Notes: a model not told the origin generated them from the letters alone. A DNA stretch of 64,000 bases from Stenotrophomonas rhizophila (GCF_001704155.1 NZ_CP016294.1:1547501-1611500), one strand, 5' to 3'. Positions 52,552 to 62,823 are shown, numbered from the stretch's first letter. Numbers and translations are program-made.

Positions 52552-54907
52552 TGCCAGGCTCCAGCACCAGCGTGTAACGGGCCTTGCCCGGCAGGAACGG
52601 CGTCGGCCTGCCGTGCACCCAATCCTCGTGGCCTGCGCCCCAGAACGGCGACAGCGGATGGCCGCTCTGGCCGCCGGGCATGTGGATGATCCCGTCGGCT
52701 TCGTGTCCGGGCGATACCACCATGCGTTGCGAGGCGCCAAATGACGGGCCCTGCACGCGCGGCAGGTTGCTGTCACCGGGCAGCGCATCGGCCGGCATGC
52801 ACAGCCACGGCCGGGCGAAGGCGGGCAGGGCGCGGCTGATCGGATGGCAGATGGCCGCCGTGTTGCGCTCACCCCAAGTGCGCCTGGAGAGGTCCGCTCC
52901 CTTTTCCGCCAGCTCGGTCTCCGCCTGCCGCGCCGCATCGGCCAGCAGCGCGTTCCAGTCCGGGTACGGTGCCGGCAGGAGATGCGTGGGCTGTTCGCTC
53001 ACCAGCGGCCACAGCACACCCTCGATCTGCGCCAGCTTCGGCTCCAGGTAGTCTTCGCCCAGCGATTGCTTCGCCGGCGCGAGCAGCGCAGTGCTCATGA
53101 TGTCCTGCACCTTGCTGCGGAAGCTGCGTGCGATCCGGTAACTCACCGCCTCGGCCGACGCGTGGCCTTCCCACTGCCGGCTGGCTGCCTCCAGGCGCTT
53201 CAATGCCGGGTCATCGCTGTATTCGACCACCTGCCGCAGCAGGGTCCACCAGCGTTCAAGGAATACCGCGCGGTCGTCCAGCTGGATCGCCAGCAGGTCG
53301 CGTTCGTTGAAACGCTGCTTCGCGTTGAGGTCGTCGCGGATCTGCCGCCCACGCGCGCCCAGGTCGTAGCCGGCGTTGCCGGCCACTGCCAGGTCGGCGC
53401 CATCCAGCACACGGCCGTTGGCGGTCCACAGCCGCTGGCTGGGCGGATCTACCAGGGCGGGCGACTGGTCGCTGCGGATCGCCCACGGCGCGCAATGGGC
53501 CGGTGCGACGGTGGTGAAGCCGCTGGGCGGGCAGTCCGCCGCGCGATCCGGGCGGGCGCCGATCAACCGCCAGGCGATGCGGCCCTTCGCGTCGGCCAGC
53601 AACAGGTTCTGGGTGGGAATGCCGGCGCGGTCGGCGATCTTCAGCGCATCGTCGAGGTCGCCGGCCCGCGCCATGTCGGCGAACGCCATGCTGACCGCGC
53701 CCGGCAGCTGTGCGGTCCAGCGCAGCGCTTCGCCGCTGCCATCGGCGCGCTCGTGCAGGATCGGGCCCCACGCGGTTTCGCGCACGCGCAGGCTGACGTC
53801 GGCCCCGCCGGCCACCCGGATGCGCTCTTCGTGCACCTGGACGCCTTCCGCGCCTGCGGGGACGGGCATGAAGTCGGCGTTGTCGATGTAGCTGTTGGTG
53901 AAGCCCCAGGCCACATGGCCGTTGCTGCCGACCACGATCGCCGGCAGTCCGGGCAGCGAGAAGCCGCTGACATCCACCTGCCCGTCCGGTGCGGCGGGGT
54001 CGGGGTAGCGCAGGCGTACCCGGAACCACAGGTTCGGCGCGCGCAGGCCCAGGTGCATGTCGTCGGCGAGGATCGCGCGGCCATCGGCAGTCAATGCGCC
54101 GGCCACCGCGAAGTTGTTGCTGCCATGCACGTCCTGCCCGGCGCGTTCGCTGCTGCCTTCATGCGCAGAGGGTGACGGCTGTTGGCCGTTGCGCAATTGG
54201 AGCGCGTCGGCGGGCGGCAACAGCGCATTCCCGCGCGCCTCGCCAAACAAGGACGCATCCCATTCGCTGCCGTCGTGGCTGAGCAGCGCGTACAGCGCCG
54301 GTGGTGCCACCGCGCGGATCCGGCGCATGGCCAGCTCGTTCTCGTTGGTGGGGTCCTGCAGGTCCGCGTACATGGCCAGCCCGGCCAGCACCGAATCGGT
54401 GGCGGTCCAGGCGGTCGGCTGCTGGCGCAGCAGCAGGTACGGCCAGGGGCGCACGCGCAGGCTGCCCAGGCTGCGGTTGACGCCTTCCACGTAGGCCTGC
54501 ACCACCTGCGGGCGCTCGCCCAGCGCCTGCGCAAGGTGCGCATCGGTGCGGGCACGCAGGCGATGCACCCGCATGCGCTGGTCGGTGGGCACGGCAGCCT
54601 GACCGAACAGCTCGGACAGCTCGCCCGCTGCCGCGCGGCGCATCAGGTCCATCTCGAAATAGCGCTCCTGCGCATGCACCAACCCGAGTACCCGCATCGC
54701 ATCGGCCTCGCTGCCGGCATCGATGGTGACCACGCCCAGCGCATCGCGGCTGACGCTGACCCTGGCCTGCAACCCGGCCACGGACTGTTCGCCTTCCAAC
54801 GCCGGCAGGCTGCCGCGCAGCAGGAACCAGGCCACGCCGATCACGACGACCACGATCCCGACCAGCATCCCGAACGCCCACGCACCCCGTTTCAGCCAAC
54901 GACGCAT
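52538..54907 (-). CDS. penicillin acylase family protein
   Basis: A 789-residue Ntn-hydrolase precursor. The N-terminal hydrophobic segment (about residues 8-30) is an export signal or membrane anchor. The alpha chain ends before the linker; the autoprocessing site is at HGSNNFAVAG, making Ser263 (numbering from 54907) the new N-terminal nucleophile. Conserved DMHLGLRAPNLWFRVRL and GLPAIVVGSNGHVAWGFTN follow in the beta chain. Relatives cleave penicillin side chains or acyl-homoserine lactones, so quorum quenching is possible but unproved. ATG 54907 has GGGGAG six bases before it; 54931 is an alternative. The last residues come from a REP sequence. Confidence 0.88.
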   Translation of the reverse strand: MRRWLKRGAWAFGMLVGIVVVVIGVAWFLLRGSLPALEGEQSVAGLQARVSVSRDALGVVTIDAGSEADAMRVLGLVHAQERYFEMDLMRRAAAGELSELFGQAAVPTDQRMRVHRLRARTDAHLAQALGERPQVVQAYVEGVNRSLGSLRVRPWPYLLLRQQPTAWTATDSVLAGLAMYADLQDPTNENELAMRRIRAVAPPALYALLSHDGSEWDASLFGEARGNALLPPADALQLRNGQQPSPSAHEGSSERAGQDVHGSNNFAVAGALTADGRAILADDMHLGLRAPNLWFRVRLRYPDPAAPDGQVDVSGFSLPGLPAIVVGSNGHVAWGFTNSYIDNADFMPVPAGAEGVQVHEERIRVAGGADVSLRVRETAWGPILHERADGSGEALRWTAQLPGAVSMAFADMARAGDLDDALKIADRAGIPTQNLLLADAKGRIAWRLIGARPDRAADCPPSGFTTVAPAHCAPWAIRSDQSPALVDPPSQRLWTANGRVLDGADLAVAGNAGYDLGARGRQIRDDLNAKQRFNERDLLAIQLDDRAVFLERWWTLLRQVVEYSDDPALKRLEAASRQWEGHASAEAVSYRIARSFRSKVQDIMSTALLAPAKQSLGEDYLEPKLAQIEGVLWPLVSEQPTHLLPAPYPDWNALLADAARQAETELAEKGADLSRRTWGERNTAAICHPISRALPAFARPWLCMPADALPGDSNLPRVQGPSFGASQRMVVSPGHEADGIIHMPGGQSGHPLSPFWGAGHEDWVHGRPTPFLPGKARYTLVLEPGREAD

Positions 54908-55035
54908 CCCACGCTCCCCGAAGAAGGTCATGCAGGCCGACCCCACCTGCGCCTGCGCATGCAACTGATTCCGATTAGATCACGGCGATCCGGGATAGGG
55001 CACCATGGCTCCCATCGATTCACAGGAGCTCCCCC

Positions 55036-55524
55036 ATGAAAGGCCATCCCGACGTCATTGAATGCCTGAAGGAACTGCTGCGCGGCGAACTTGCCGCGCG
55101 CGACCAGTACTTCATCCACTCGCGCCGCTACGAGGACCAGGGTCTGTTCGCGCTGTACGAGCGCCTCAACCACGAGATGGAGGAGGAGACCCAGCACGCC
55201 GACGCGCTGCTGCGCCGCATCCTGTTCCTGGGCGGCAACCCGGACATGCGTCCGCACGGCTTCGAGCCGGGCGTGACCGTGGAGGACATGCTGCAGAAGG
55301 ACCTGGACACCGAATACAGCGTGCGCAACAACCTGGCGGCCGGCATGAAGCTGTGCGAACAGCACCAGGATTACGTGAGCCGCGACATGCTGCTGGTCCA
55401 GCTCAAGGACACCGAAGAGGACCACGCCTGGTGGCTGGAACAGCAGCTGGGCCTGATCAAGCGCATCGGCCTGGCCCTGTACCAGACCAGCAAGATGGAC
55501 GCGAAGGGCACCGCCGCGCATTGA
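55036..55524 (+). CDS. bacterioferritin-family ferritin lacking the haem ligand (FtnA/BfrA type)
   Basis: A 162-residue four-helix ferritin subunit for iron storage. The ferroxidase ligands are intact: Glu18, Glu51, His54, Glu93 (E. coli Glu94), Glu127 and His130. The axial haem ligand Met52 of E. coli Bfr is replaced by Thr (ETQHAD). The sequence, with [21 protein letters not shown], resembles Pseudomonas aeruginosa FtnA (first called BfrA), which is a ferritin without haem. The start is ATG 55036, after CAGGAG. A REP and a bidirectional terminator follow. Confidence 0.9.
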   Translation: MKGHPDVIECLKELLRGELAARDQYFIHSRRYEDQGLFALYERLNHEMEEETQHADALLRRILFLGGNPDMRPHGFEPGVTVEDMLQKDLDTEYSVRNNLAAGMKLCEQHQDYVSRDMLLVQLKDTEEDHAWWLEQQLGLIKRIGLALYQTSKMDAKGTAAH

Positions 55525-55531
55525 GGTGCCG

Positions 55532-55557
55532 GTAGCGCCCGACCGTGGGTCGGGCGG
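55532..55557 (+). repeat. GTAG REP after the bacterioferritin gene
   Basis: GTAG followed by CGCCCGACC-GTG-GGTCGGGCG, a perfect 9-base stem, 7 bases after the stop. Confidence 0.8.
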
Positions 55558-55599
55558 AACCCACTGCCAGCCAGCCAGAAGCCAGCCAGCGATGGATAC

Positions 55600-55632
55600 A
55601 AAAAAAACCGGGGAAATCCCCGGTTTTTTCTT
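55600..55632. terminator. bidirectional terminator (ferritin / parC)
   Basis: AAAAAACCGGGGA and CCCCGGTTTTTT around a short AAT-type loop. A-run and T-run on the two sides serve both converging genes. Confidence 0.9.
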
Positions 55633-55638
55633 GGGCGA

Positions 55639-57882
55639 TCATTCCACCGACAACCCTTCCACCTTCTGCCACCCACGCGGCAGCAGGTGCCCGCGGCTGG
55701 CGCGGCTGCCGAGGTAGGCCTCCAGGTCCTTGTACGACAGGTTCATCGTGCGCTGCCCGCTGCGCACCAGCAGCGTGTTGCCCGGGCCCACCGCCACCAC
55801 CGCGACCACGCGCTCGGTGGCCAGCTTGGCCTTGGGGATTTCGATGATCTTGTTGCCCTTGCCCTTGTCCAGTTCCGGCAGGTCGCTGGCGGGGATGGCC
55901 AGCAGGTTGCCCGAGCTGGTCACCGCCACGATGCGGTCGGTGTCCGGGTTGGCGACCACAGACGGGGTCAGCACCTTCGAACCGGAGGTGAGGTTGAGCA
56001 TCGCCTTGCCGGCCTTGTTGCGCCCGGTCAGGTTCTCGAAGCGGGTCACGAAGCCATAGCCATGCGTGGAGGCCAGCACGAAGCGGGTGGCGTTTTCGCC
56101 GCTGGCCAGGGTCATGAAGGCACTGCCCGGCGCCGGCGAGAAGCGGCCGGTGAGTGGCTCGCCGTTGCCACGTGCCGAGGGCAGGGTATGCACCAGCGTG
56201 GAGTAGGCACGGCCTTCGCTGTCCAGGAACGCCACCTGCTGCGTGCTGCGCGCGCGCACCGAACCCAGCAGGGCATCGCCGTCGCGGTAGGACAGGGTGG
56301 ACGGATCCATGTCGTGGCCCTTGGCCGCGCGGATCCAGCCCTTTTCGGACAGCACCACGGTCATCGGCTCGCTCGGCACCAGCTCGGTTTCGTCGATCGC
56401 CTGCGCCGCGCCACGCTGCACCAGCGGCGAACGGCGCGCGTCGCCGAACTTCTTCGCATCGGCCACCAGCTCGTCGCGGATCAGCTTGCGCAGCTTGGCC
56501 TTGCTGTCCAGGATCGACTGGATCTTGTCGCGTTCCTTGGCCAGCTCGTCCTGCTCGCCGCGGATCTTCATTTCCTCCAGGCGCGCCAGCTGCTTGAGCT
56601 TGGTTTCCAGGATGTATTCGGCCTGGTCGTCGCTCAGGCCAAAGCGCGCGATCAGCGCCCGCTTGGGTTCGTCCTCGGTGCGGATGATGTGGATCACTTC
56701 ATCCAGGTTGAGGAACGCCACCAGCAGGCCTTCCAACAGGTGCAGGCGACGCTCGACCTTTTCCAGGCGATGGGTGAGGCGGCGGGTCACGGTGGTACCG
56801 CGGAACTGCAGCCACTCGCTGAGCAGCATCTTCAGGTTCTTCACCTGCGGACGCCCGTCCAGCCCGATCACGTTGAGGTTGACCCGGTAGCTGCGCTCCA
56901 GGTCGGTGGTGGCGAACAGGTGGCCCATCAGCTGTTCGGCATCGACGCGGTTGGAACGCGGCACCAGCACCACCCGCACCGGGTTGGCATGGTCGGATTC
57001 GTCGCGGATGTCTTCCAGCCACGGCAGCTTCTTGGCGCGCATCTGCGCCGCGATCTGCTCGATCACCTTCGACGGCGAGACCTGGAACGGCAGCGCGTTG
57101 ATGACGATGTTGGTGCCGTCCTTGAAGAACGTCGAGCGCGCGCGCACGCTGCCGTAGCCGGTTTCGTACATGGTGCGCAGGTCGGCGGCCGGGGTGATGA
57201 TCTCGGCCGCGCTCGGGTAATCCGGACCCTTCACGTATTCGAGCAGGTCGCCGATGCTGGCCTCGGGATCATCCAGCAGGTGCAGCAGCGCGCTGACGAT
57301 CTCGTTGAGGTTGTGCGGCGGTACGTCGGTGGCCATGCCGACGGCAATGCCGGTGGTGCCGTTGAGCAGCAGGTGCGGCAGGCGTGCCGGCATCCAGGTC
57401 GGCTCTTCCAGGGTGCCATCGAAGTTCGGGGTCCAGTCGGTGGTGCCCTGGTTGATTTCGCCCAGCAGCACTTCGGCGATCGGGGTCAGCTTGGATTCGG
57501 TGTAGCGCATCGCCGCGAACGACTTGGGATCGTCGGTGGAACCAAAGTTGCCCTGGCCTTCGATCAGCGGGTAGCGGTACGAGAACGGCTGGGCCATCAG
57601 CACCAGCGCTTCGTAGCAGGCGCTGTCGCCGTGCGGGTGGTACTTACCAATGACGTCGCCGACGGTACGCGCGGACTTCTTCGGCTTGGCGGCGGCGTTC
57701 AGCCCCAGCTCGCTCATCGCGTAGATGATGCGGCGCTGCACCGGCTTGAGGCCGTCGCCGATGAACGGCAGCGCACGGTCGAGCACCACGTACATCGAGT
57801 AGTCCAGGTACGCCCGTTCAGCGTATTCACGCAGGGGCAGCTGTTCAAAGCCGTGGAAAGCGGGGCGGGCTAGATCGGTCAT
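55639..57882 (-). CDS. parC: DNA topoisomerase IV subunit A
   Basis: A 747-residue type IIA topoisomerase subunit that unlinks replicated chromosomes. [27 protein letters not shown] (about residues 74-100) is the DNA-gate region and AAMRYTES holds the catalytic tyrosine (Tyr127). The quinolone-resistance positions equal to E. coli Ser80 and Glu84 are Ser87 and Glu91, so wild type. The C-terminal beta-pinwheel repeats ([22 protein letters not shown]) are those of ParC. parE is not next to it. Confidence 0.96.
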   Translation of the reverse strand: MTDLARPAFHGFEQLPLREYAERAYLDYSMYVVLDRALPFIGDGLKPVQRRIIYAMSELGLNAAAKPKKSARTVGDVIGKYHPHGDSACYEALVLMAQPFSYRYPLIEGQGNFGSTDDPKSFAAMRYTESKLTPIAEVLLGEINQGTTDWTPNFDGTLEEPTWMPARLPHLLLNGTTGIAVGMATDVPPHNLNEIVSALLHLLDDPEASIGDLLEYVKGPDYPSAAEIITPAADLRTMYETGYGSVRARSTFFKDGTNIVINALPFQVSPSKVIEQIAAQMRAKKLPWLEDIRDESDHANPVRVVLVPRSNRVDAEQLMGHLFATTDLERSYRVNLNVIGLDGRPQVKNLKMLLSEWLQFRGTTVTRRLTHRLEKVERRLHLLEGLLVAFLNLDEVIHIIRTEDEPKRALIARFGLSDDQAEYILETKLKQLARLEEMKIRGEQDELAKERDKIQSILDSKAKLRKLIRDELVADAKKFGDARRSPLVQRGAAQAIDETELVPSEPMTVVLSEKGWIRAAKGHDMDPSTLSYRDGDALLGSVRARSTQQVAFLDSEGRAYSTLVHTLPSARGNGEPLTGRFSPAPGSAFMTLASGENATRFVLASTHGYGFVTRFENLTGRNKAGKAMLNLTSGSKVLTPSVVANPDTDRIVAVTSSGNLLAIPASDLPELDKGKGNKIIEIPKAKLATERVVAVVAVGPGNTLLVRSGQRTMNLSYKDLEAYLGSRASRGHLLPRGWQKVEGLSVE

Positions 57883-58036
57883 GCGGGATTGTTACCTGTG
57901 GCAAGGGACGGCGACGGCTGTCGCCCTCGCAGGCGGTCGATTATCCGGATGCGGCGTGGGATGCCAAGCGATGTGAAGGAATCGGGGCCGGGCCGTTGTC
58001 CTGAATGGGGCAACACTGCATTTCCTTCCAGATTAA

Positions 58037-58074
58037 ATATTTCCATTGAGAAATATATTTTCCGGAAGTAAAGT
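58037..58074 (+). promoter_or_regulatory. emrR operator and promoter
   Basis: A 20-base dyad ATATTTC-N6-GAAATAT (58037-58056) has perfect 7-base arms and is notably AT-rich. It covers a -35 (TTGAGA, 58046-58051) that stands 17 bases from a -10 (TAAAGT, 58069-58074). Transcription would start near 58081, two bases before the emrR ATG. Binding of EmrR here would block the promoter, giving autorepression of emrRCAB. Confidence 0.65.
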
Positions 58075-58082
58075 GCGTCCCC

Positions 58083-58529
58083 ATGATGATCTGCCCCGAT
58101 ACCACGCCGCCCAGCCTGGGCCTGCTGCTGCGCCAGGTGCGTGACGGCCTGATGCGCCAGCTGGACGTTTCCATGGCCGAGGAAAACCTCGATATCGGCT
58201 TCACCCACTACCTGGGGCTGAAGGTGCTGTCGTTCCGCGCGCCCTGTACCGCCAACGAACTGGCCCAGGCCTTGGACCAGGTGCCCAGCGCGGTCACCCG
58301 CCTGCTGGACAAGCTGGAAGCGCTGGGTTGTGTACGCCGCGAACCGCATGCGCAGGACCGGCGTGCGCTGCAGATCGTACTGACCGACGAGGGCCGCCAG
58401 CTGTGGGCCCGCCTGAAGCAACGCGGCGACGCGGTGATGGACGACGCCATGCGCGACCTGTCCGCCGACGAGCGCGCGCTGCTGCTTTCCCTGTTGACCC
58501 GTGTCCGCGACTCTCTGATTACGCCATGA
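58083..58529 (+). CDS. emrR: MarR-family repressor EmrR
   Basis: A 148-residue winged-helix regulator of the MarR family. ANELAQALDQVPSAVTRLLDKLEALGCVRREPHAQDRRALQIVLTDEG (about residues 58-106) is the DNA-binding helix-turn-helix and wing. It heads the efflux operon and its stop overlaps emrC by ATGA. In S. maltophilia the equivalent EmrRsm represses emrCABsm and is released by hydrophobic compounds and uncouplers. The promoter dyad is at 58037-58056. ATG 58086 is an alternative start. Confidence 0.9.
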   Translation: MMICPDTTPPSLGLLLRQVRDGLMRQLDVSMAEENLDIGFTHYLGLKVLSFRAPCTANELAQALDQVPSAVTRLLDKLEALGCVRREPHAQDRRALQIVLTDEGRQLWARLKQRGDAVMDDAMRDLSADERALLLSLLTRVRDSLITP

Positions 58530-60019
58530 CTTCCATACCTGATCGCACCTCATCGCTGCGCCCGCTGCGGCCGGCGCTGCTGTCCGTGCTGGCGCTGGCA
58601 CTGGCTGCCTGTGCCAGCACCGGCGGCCTGCAACCGCACGGCCAGCTGCTCGACGCCGACAGCCTGCAGACCCAGCGCACCCTGACCGGCCACACCCTGA
58701 GCCCGTCGGCATTCCCCGCCACCGACTGGTGGCGGGCGCTGAACGACCCGCAGCTGGACGCCCTGATTGCCGAAGGCCTGCAGCGCAACCCGGGCCTGGA
58801 GGCGGCCGATGCGCGCCTGCGCCAGGCGCGTGCCCAGATCGGCACCGCGCATGCCGACCGCCTGCCCAGCGTGTCCGCTTCCGGCGGCTACACCGGCGTG
58901 CGCCTGCCCGAATCGATGGTCGGTGACGAGCTCGGCGGCAGCTATGCCGGCAGCGGCCAGGCCTACCTCAGCGTCAGCTACGGGGTGGACCTGTGGGGCG
59001 GCAAGCGTGCTGCGTGGGAGGCGGCGGTGGACAGCGGGCATGCCGCGGCCGTCGATGCGCAGGCCGCGCGCCTGAACCTGTCGGCCGGCATCGCCGAAGC
59101 CTACGCGCAGCTCGGCTATGCCTGGCAGCTGCACGATGTGGCCAGCGAAGAGCTGGACCGCTCGCAGAAGACGCTTGACCTGACCCGCCAGCGTCGCGCG
59201 GCGGGCATCGACAGCGACCTGCAGACCCGCCAGGCCGAAGCCCGCATTCCGGCCGCGCAGCAGCAGCTGCAGGCCGCGCAGCAGCAGATCGACGAGGCCC
59301 GCACCGCGCTGGCCGCGCTGGTCGGGCAGGGCCCGGACCGTGGCCTGCAGATCGAACGCCCGCAGCTGCTCAACCCTCTGGCACTGCAGCTGCCGGGCGT
59401 GCTGCCCAGCGAACTGCTGGGCCGTCGCCCGGACATCGTGGCCGCGCGCTGGCGCGTCGAAGCGGCCGGTCGTGAGATCGACGCGGCCAAGGCGAAGTTC
59501 TATCCCAGCCTCAACCTCACCGCGCTCGGCGGCGTGGTCGCCAGCGAAGTGGACCAGCTGCTCAAGAGCGGCTCGACCTTCGCCTTCATCGGCCCGGCGC
59601 TGAGCCTGCCGATCTTCGACGGCGGCCGCCTGCGTGCCAACCTGGACAAGACCGACGCGCAGTACGACCTGGCCGTGGCCGACTACAACCAGTCGGTGGT
59701 CACCGCACTGCGCGAAGTGGCCGACCAGGTCAATGCGGTGCGTTCGCTGGCCGACCAGGCCGCCTCGCAGGCGCAGGCGGTCAATACCGCGCGAGCCGCC
59801 CACGCGTTGGCGCAGCAGCGGTACAAGGCCGGCATCGGCAGCTACCTGGACGTGCTCAGCGTGGAAGCGCAGCTGCTGCAGTCGCAGCAGCAGCTGGCGT
59901 CGCTGCAGTCGCGCCAGATCCTTGTTTCGGTTCGGCTGAGCCAGGCGCTGGGCGGGGGCTTCACCCCGTCCGGCGACACCGCCACGCTCGCCACCGCCCC
60001 CGAATCCACGCATTCCTGA
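58526..60019 (+). CDS. emrC: outer membrane efflux lipoprotein EmrC (NodT family)
   Basis: A 497-residue TolC-like outer-membrane factor with a lipobox (ALAAC, Cys29). The NodT-family repeats are seen as WWRALNDPQLDALIAEGLQRNPGLEAADARLRQARAQ, SYGVDLWGGKRAAW and the second-half LGRRPDIVAARWRVEAAGREIDAAKAKFYPSLNL. It forms the outer membrane channel of the tripartite pump. It overlaps emrR by four bases and is followed by emrA after 10 bases. In E. coli the emr locus lacks an own outer membrane gene, so this order is the Stenotrophomonas type. Confidence 0.92.
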   Translation: MTSIPDRTSSLRPLRPALLSVLALALAACASTGGLQPHGQLLDADSLQTQRTLTGHTLSPSAFPATDWWRALNDPQLDALIAEGLQRNPGLEAADARLRQARAQIGTAHADRLPSVSASGGYTGVRLPESMVGDELGGSYAGSGQAYLSVSYGVDLWGGKRAAWEAAVDSGHAAAVDAQAARLNLSAGIAEAYAQLGYAWQLHDVASEELDRSQKTLDLTRQRRAAGIDSDLQTRQAEARIPAAQQQLQAAQQQIDEARTALAALVGQGPDRGLQIERPQLLNPLALQLPGVLPSELLGRRPDIVAARWRVEAAGREIDAAKAKFYPSLNLTALGGVVASEVDQLLKSGSTFAFIGPALSLPIFDGGRLRANLDKTDAQYDLAVADYNQSVVTALREVADQVNAVRSLADQAASQAQAVNTARAAHALAQQRYKAGIGSYLDVLSVEAQLLQSQQQLASLQSRQILVSVRLSQALGGGFTPSGDTATLATAPESTHS

Positions 60020-60029
60020 GAGTCCTTCC

Positions 60030-61211
60030 ATGAGCCAGACTTCCGCTCCTGCTGCCGCACCGGCAGCCCCCTCCCGCCGTGGCAAGCTGCTGCGTGGCCT
60101 GTTGGCCATCGTGGTGCTGCTGCTTGCCGCCGCGGCACTGTGGTACTTCATGTTCGGCCGCTGGTTCGAAGAAACCGACGACGCCTACGTGCAGGGCAAC
60201 CAGGTCCAGATCACCCCGCTGGTGACCGGTACCGTGGTGGCGATCAACGCCGATGACGGCATGCGCGTGGAGCGCGGCCAGCTGCTGGTGCAGCTGGACC
60301 CGGCCGACACCGAGGTGGCGCTGCAGCAGGCGCAGGCCAACCTGGCCAAGACGGTGCGCCAGACCCGCGGCCTGTACCGCAGCGTCGAAGGTGCGCAGGC
60401 GGAATTGAACGCACGCCAGGTCACCCTCAACCGCGTCCGCGAGGACTTCGCGCGCCGCAAGGGGCTGGCCTCGACCGGTGCCATTTCGGATGAAGAACTG
60501 GCCCACGCGCGTACCGAACTGGCGGCGGCCGAAGCAGCGGTGGCCGGTTCGCGCGAGACCTTCGAGCGCAGCAATGCGCTGGTCGACGACACCGTGATCG
60601 CGACCCAGCCGGACGTGCAGGCGGCTGCCGCGCAGCTGCGCCAGGCCTACCTCAACAACGCCCGTGCGGGCATCGTGGCGCCGGTCAGCGGCTACGTGGC
60701 GCGCCGCTCGGTGCAGGTGGGCCAGCGCGTGCAGCCGGGTACCGCGCTGATGGCGGTGGTGCCGACCGAACAGATGTGGGTGGAAGCCAACTTCAAGGAA
60801 ACCCAGCTGCGCCACATGCGCCTGGGCCAGGAAGTGGAGCTGCGCTCGGACCTGTACGGCGGTGAGGTGAAGTACAAGGGCCGCATCGACAGCCTGGGCC
60901 TGGGCACCGGTTCGGCGTTCTCGCTGCTGCCGGCGCAGAACGCCAGCGGCAACTGGATCAAGATCGTGCAGCGCGTTCCGGTGCGCATCGCCATCGATGC
61001 AAAGCAGCTGGCCGACAATCCGCTGCGCATCGGCCTGTCGATGAAGGCGGAAGTGAGCCTGCGCGACCAGAAGGGCACGGTGCTGCCGACCACCACGGCC
61101 AAGGGCCAGGTGTTCGACACCGACGTGTATGCCAAGCAGCTGCACAGCGCCGACGACGTGATCCACGAGATCATCCAGAGCAACCTGCCGCGCACGGCAA
61201 AGGCAAGCTGA
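60030..61211 (+). CDS. emrA: periplasmic adaptor EmrA
   Basis: A 393-residue membrane fusion protein: N-terminal membrane anchor (about residues 21-42), ETDDAYVQGNQVQI start of the lipoyl half-motif, coiled-coil hairpin (about 95-200, with Leu/Ala/Gln-rich heptads), second lipoyl half IVAPVSGYVARRSVQVGQRVQPGTALMAVVP, and a beta-barrel domain. It bridges EmrB in the inner membrane and EmrC. It starts 10 bases after emrC. Confidence 0.94.
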   Translation: MSQTSAPAAAPAAPSRRGKLLRGLLAIVVLLLAAAALWYFMFGRWFEETDDAYVQGNQVQITPLVTGTVVAINADDGMRVERGQLLVQLDPADTEVALQQAQANLAKTVRQTRGLYRSVEGAQAELNARQVTLNRVREDFARRKGLASTGAISDEELAHARTELAAAEAAVAGSRETFERSNALVDDTVIATQPDVQAAAAQLRQAYLNNARAGIVAPVSGYVARRSVQVGQRVQPGTALMAVVPTEQMWVEANFKETQLRHMRLGQEVELRSDLYGGEVKYKGRIDSLGLGTGSAFSLLPAQNASGNWIKIVQRVPVRIAIDAKQLADNPLRIGLSMKAEVSLRDQKGTVLPTTTAKGQVFDTDVYAKQLHSADDVIHEIIQSNLPRTAKAS

Positions 61212-61218
61212 GGCCACC

Positions 61219-62805
61219 ATGTCCGCACAAGCTCCCGCCGCGCCCGGCCTGCCGGGCGCGCCGTCGGCGCCAGGTGCGACCGGCGCGTTCCGGCCGGCCA
61301 ACGTGGCGTTGTGTACGGCAGGCCTGGCCATGGCCTCGTTCATGCAGGTGCTCGACACCACCATCGCCAACGTTTCGCTGCCGACCATTGCCGGCAACCT
61401 CGGCGCCAGTTCGCAGCAGGCCACCTGGGTCATCACCTCGTTCGCGGTCAGCACGGCCATCGCGCTGCCGCTGACCGGCTGGCTGAGCCGCCGCTTCGGT
61501 GAAACCAAGCTGTTCATCTGGGCCACGCTGTCGTTCGTGATCGCCTCGCTGCTGTGTGGCCTGGCGCAGAGCATGGGCATGCTGGTGGTGTCGCGCGCGC
61601 TGCAGGGGTTCGTGGCCGGTCCGATGTACCCGATCACGCAGTCGCTGCTGGTCTCGATCTACCCCCGCGAGAAACGCGGGCAGGCGCTGGCGCTGCTGGC
61701 GATGATCACGGTGGTGGCGCCGATCTGCGGCCCGATCCTGGGCGGCTGGATCACCGACAACTACAGCTGGGAATGGATCTTCCTGATCAATGTGCCGCTG
61801 GGCATCTTCGCGGCGCTGGTGGTGGGCAACCAGCTGAAGGGCCGTCCGGAGCAGATCGAAAAGCCGAAGATGGACTACGTGGGCCTGATCACGCTGGTCA
61901 TCGGCGTGGGTGCGCTGCAGCTGGTGCTGGATCTGGGCAACGACGAGGACTGGTTCAGTTCGCCGACGATCGTGGTGCTGGCCTGCATTTCAGTGGTGGC
62001 GCTGGCGGTGTTCCTGATCTGGGAACTGACCGACAAGGATCCGATCGTGGACCTGCGGCTGTTCCGCCACCGCAACTTCCGCGCCGGCACGCTGGCGATG
62101 GTGGTGGCGTACGCGGCGTTCTTCAGCGTGTCGCTGCTGATCCCGCAGTGGCTGCAGCGTGACATGGGCTACACGGCGATCTGGGCGGGCCTGGCGACGG
62201 CGCCGATCGGCATCCTGCCGGTGATCATGACGCCGTTCGTAGGCAAGTACGCATCGCGGTTCGACATGCGCTGGATCGCATCGTTCGCGTTCGTGTTCCT
62301 GTCGTTCACCAGCTTCCTGCGTTCGGGCTTCAACCTGCAGGTGGACTTCGCGCACGTGGCGGGGGTGCAGCTGATCATGGGCATCGGCGTGGCATTGTTC
62401 TTCATGCCGGTGCTGCAGATCCTGCTGTCGGACCTGGACGGCCGCGAGATCGCCGCAGGTTCGGGCCTGGCCACCTTCCTGCGTACGCTGGGCGGCAGTT
62501 TCGCGGCATCGCTGACCACGTGGCTGTGGGCGCGCCGCACCCAGGAACACCATGCGCACCTGACCGAAAGCATTTCCGGCTACACGCCGGGCATGCAGGA
62601 GAAGGTGGCGGCAATGGGGCAGGGCGACCTGCAACATGGTGCAGCGGCGTTGAACAACATCATCAACCACCAGGCATCGCAGATGGGCTTCAACGACATC
62701 TTCTTCCTGCTGGGCTGGATCTTCCTGGCCATCATCGCCTTCCTGTGGCTGGCCAAGCCGCCGTTCGGCGCCGGTGCCGGCGCGGCGTCTGCCGGCGGGC
62801 ATTGA
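61219..62805 (+). CDS. emrB: MFS multidrug transporter EmrB
   Basis: A 528-residue DHA2-type major facilitator with 14 membrane helices. MQVLDTTIANVSLPTIAGNLGAS is the N-terminal motif (D1), GWLSRRFGETKLF motif A, and AMITVVAPICGPILGGWI motif C of antiporters. It exports hydrophobic drugs and uncouplers using the proton gradient with EmrA and EmrC. An Ala/Gly-rich prefix of about 25 residues comes before the first helix. A terminator follows at 62824. Confidence 0.94.
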   Translation: MSAQAPAAPGLPGAPSAPGATGAFRPANVALCTAGLAMASFMQVLDTTIANVSLPTIAGNLGASSQQATWVITSFAVSTAIALPLTGWLSRRFGETKLFIWATLSFVIASLLCGLAQSMGMLVVSRALQGFVAGPMYPITQSLLVSIYPREKRGQALALLAMITVVAPICGPILGGWITDNYSWEWIFLINVPLGIFAALVVGNQLKGRPEQIEKPKMDYVGLITLVIGVGALQLVLDLGNDEDWFSSPTIVVLACISVVALAVFLIWELTDKDPIVDLRLFRHRNFRAGTLAMVVAYAAFFSVSLLIPQWLQRDMGYTAIWAGLATAPIGILPVIMTPFVGKYASRFDMRWIASFAFVFLSFTSFLRSGFNLQVDFAHVAGVQLIMGIGVALFFMPVLQILLSDLDGREIAAGSGLATFLRTLGGSFAASLTTWLWARRTQEHHAHLTESISGYTPGMQEKVAAMGQGDLQHGAAALNNIINHQASQMGFNDIFFLLGWIFLAIIAFLWLAKPPFGAGAGAASAGGH

Positions 62806-62823
62806 TGCTCTGAGCTGATGGAC

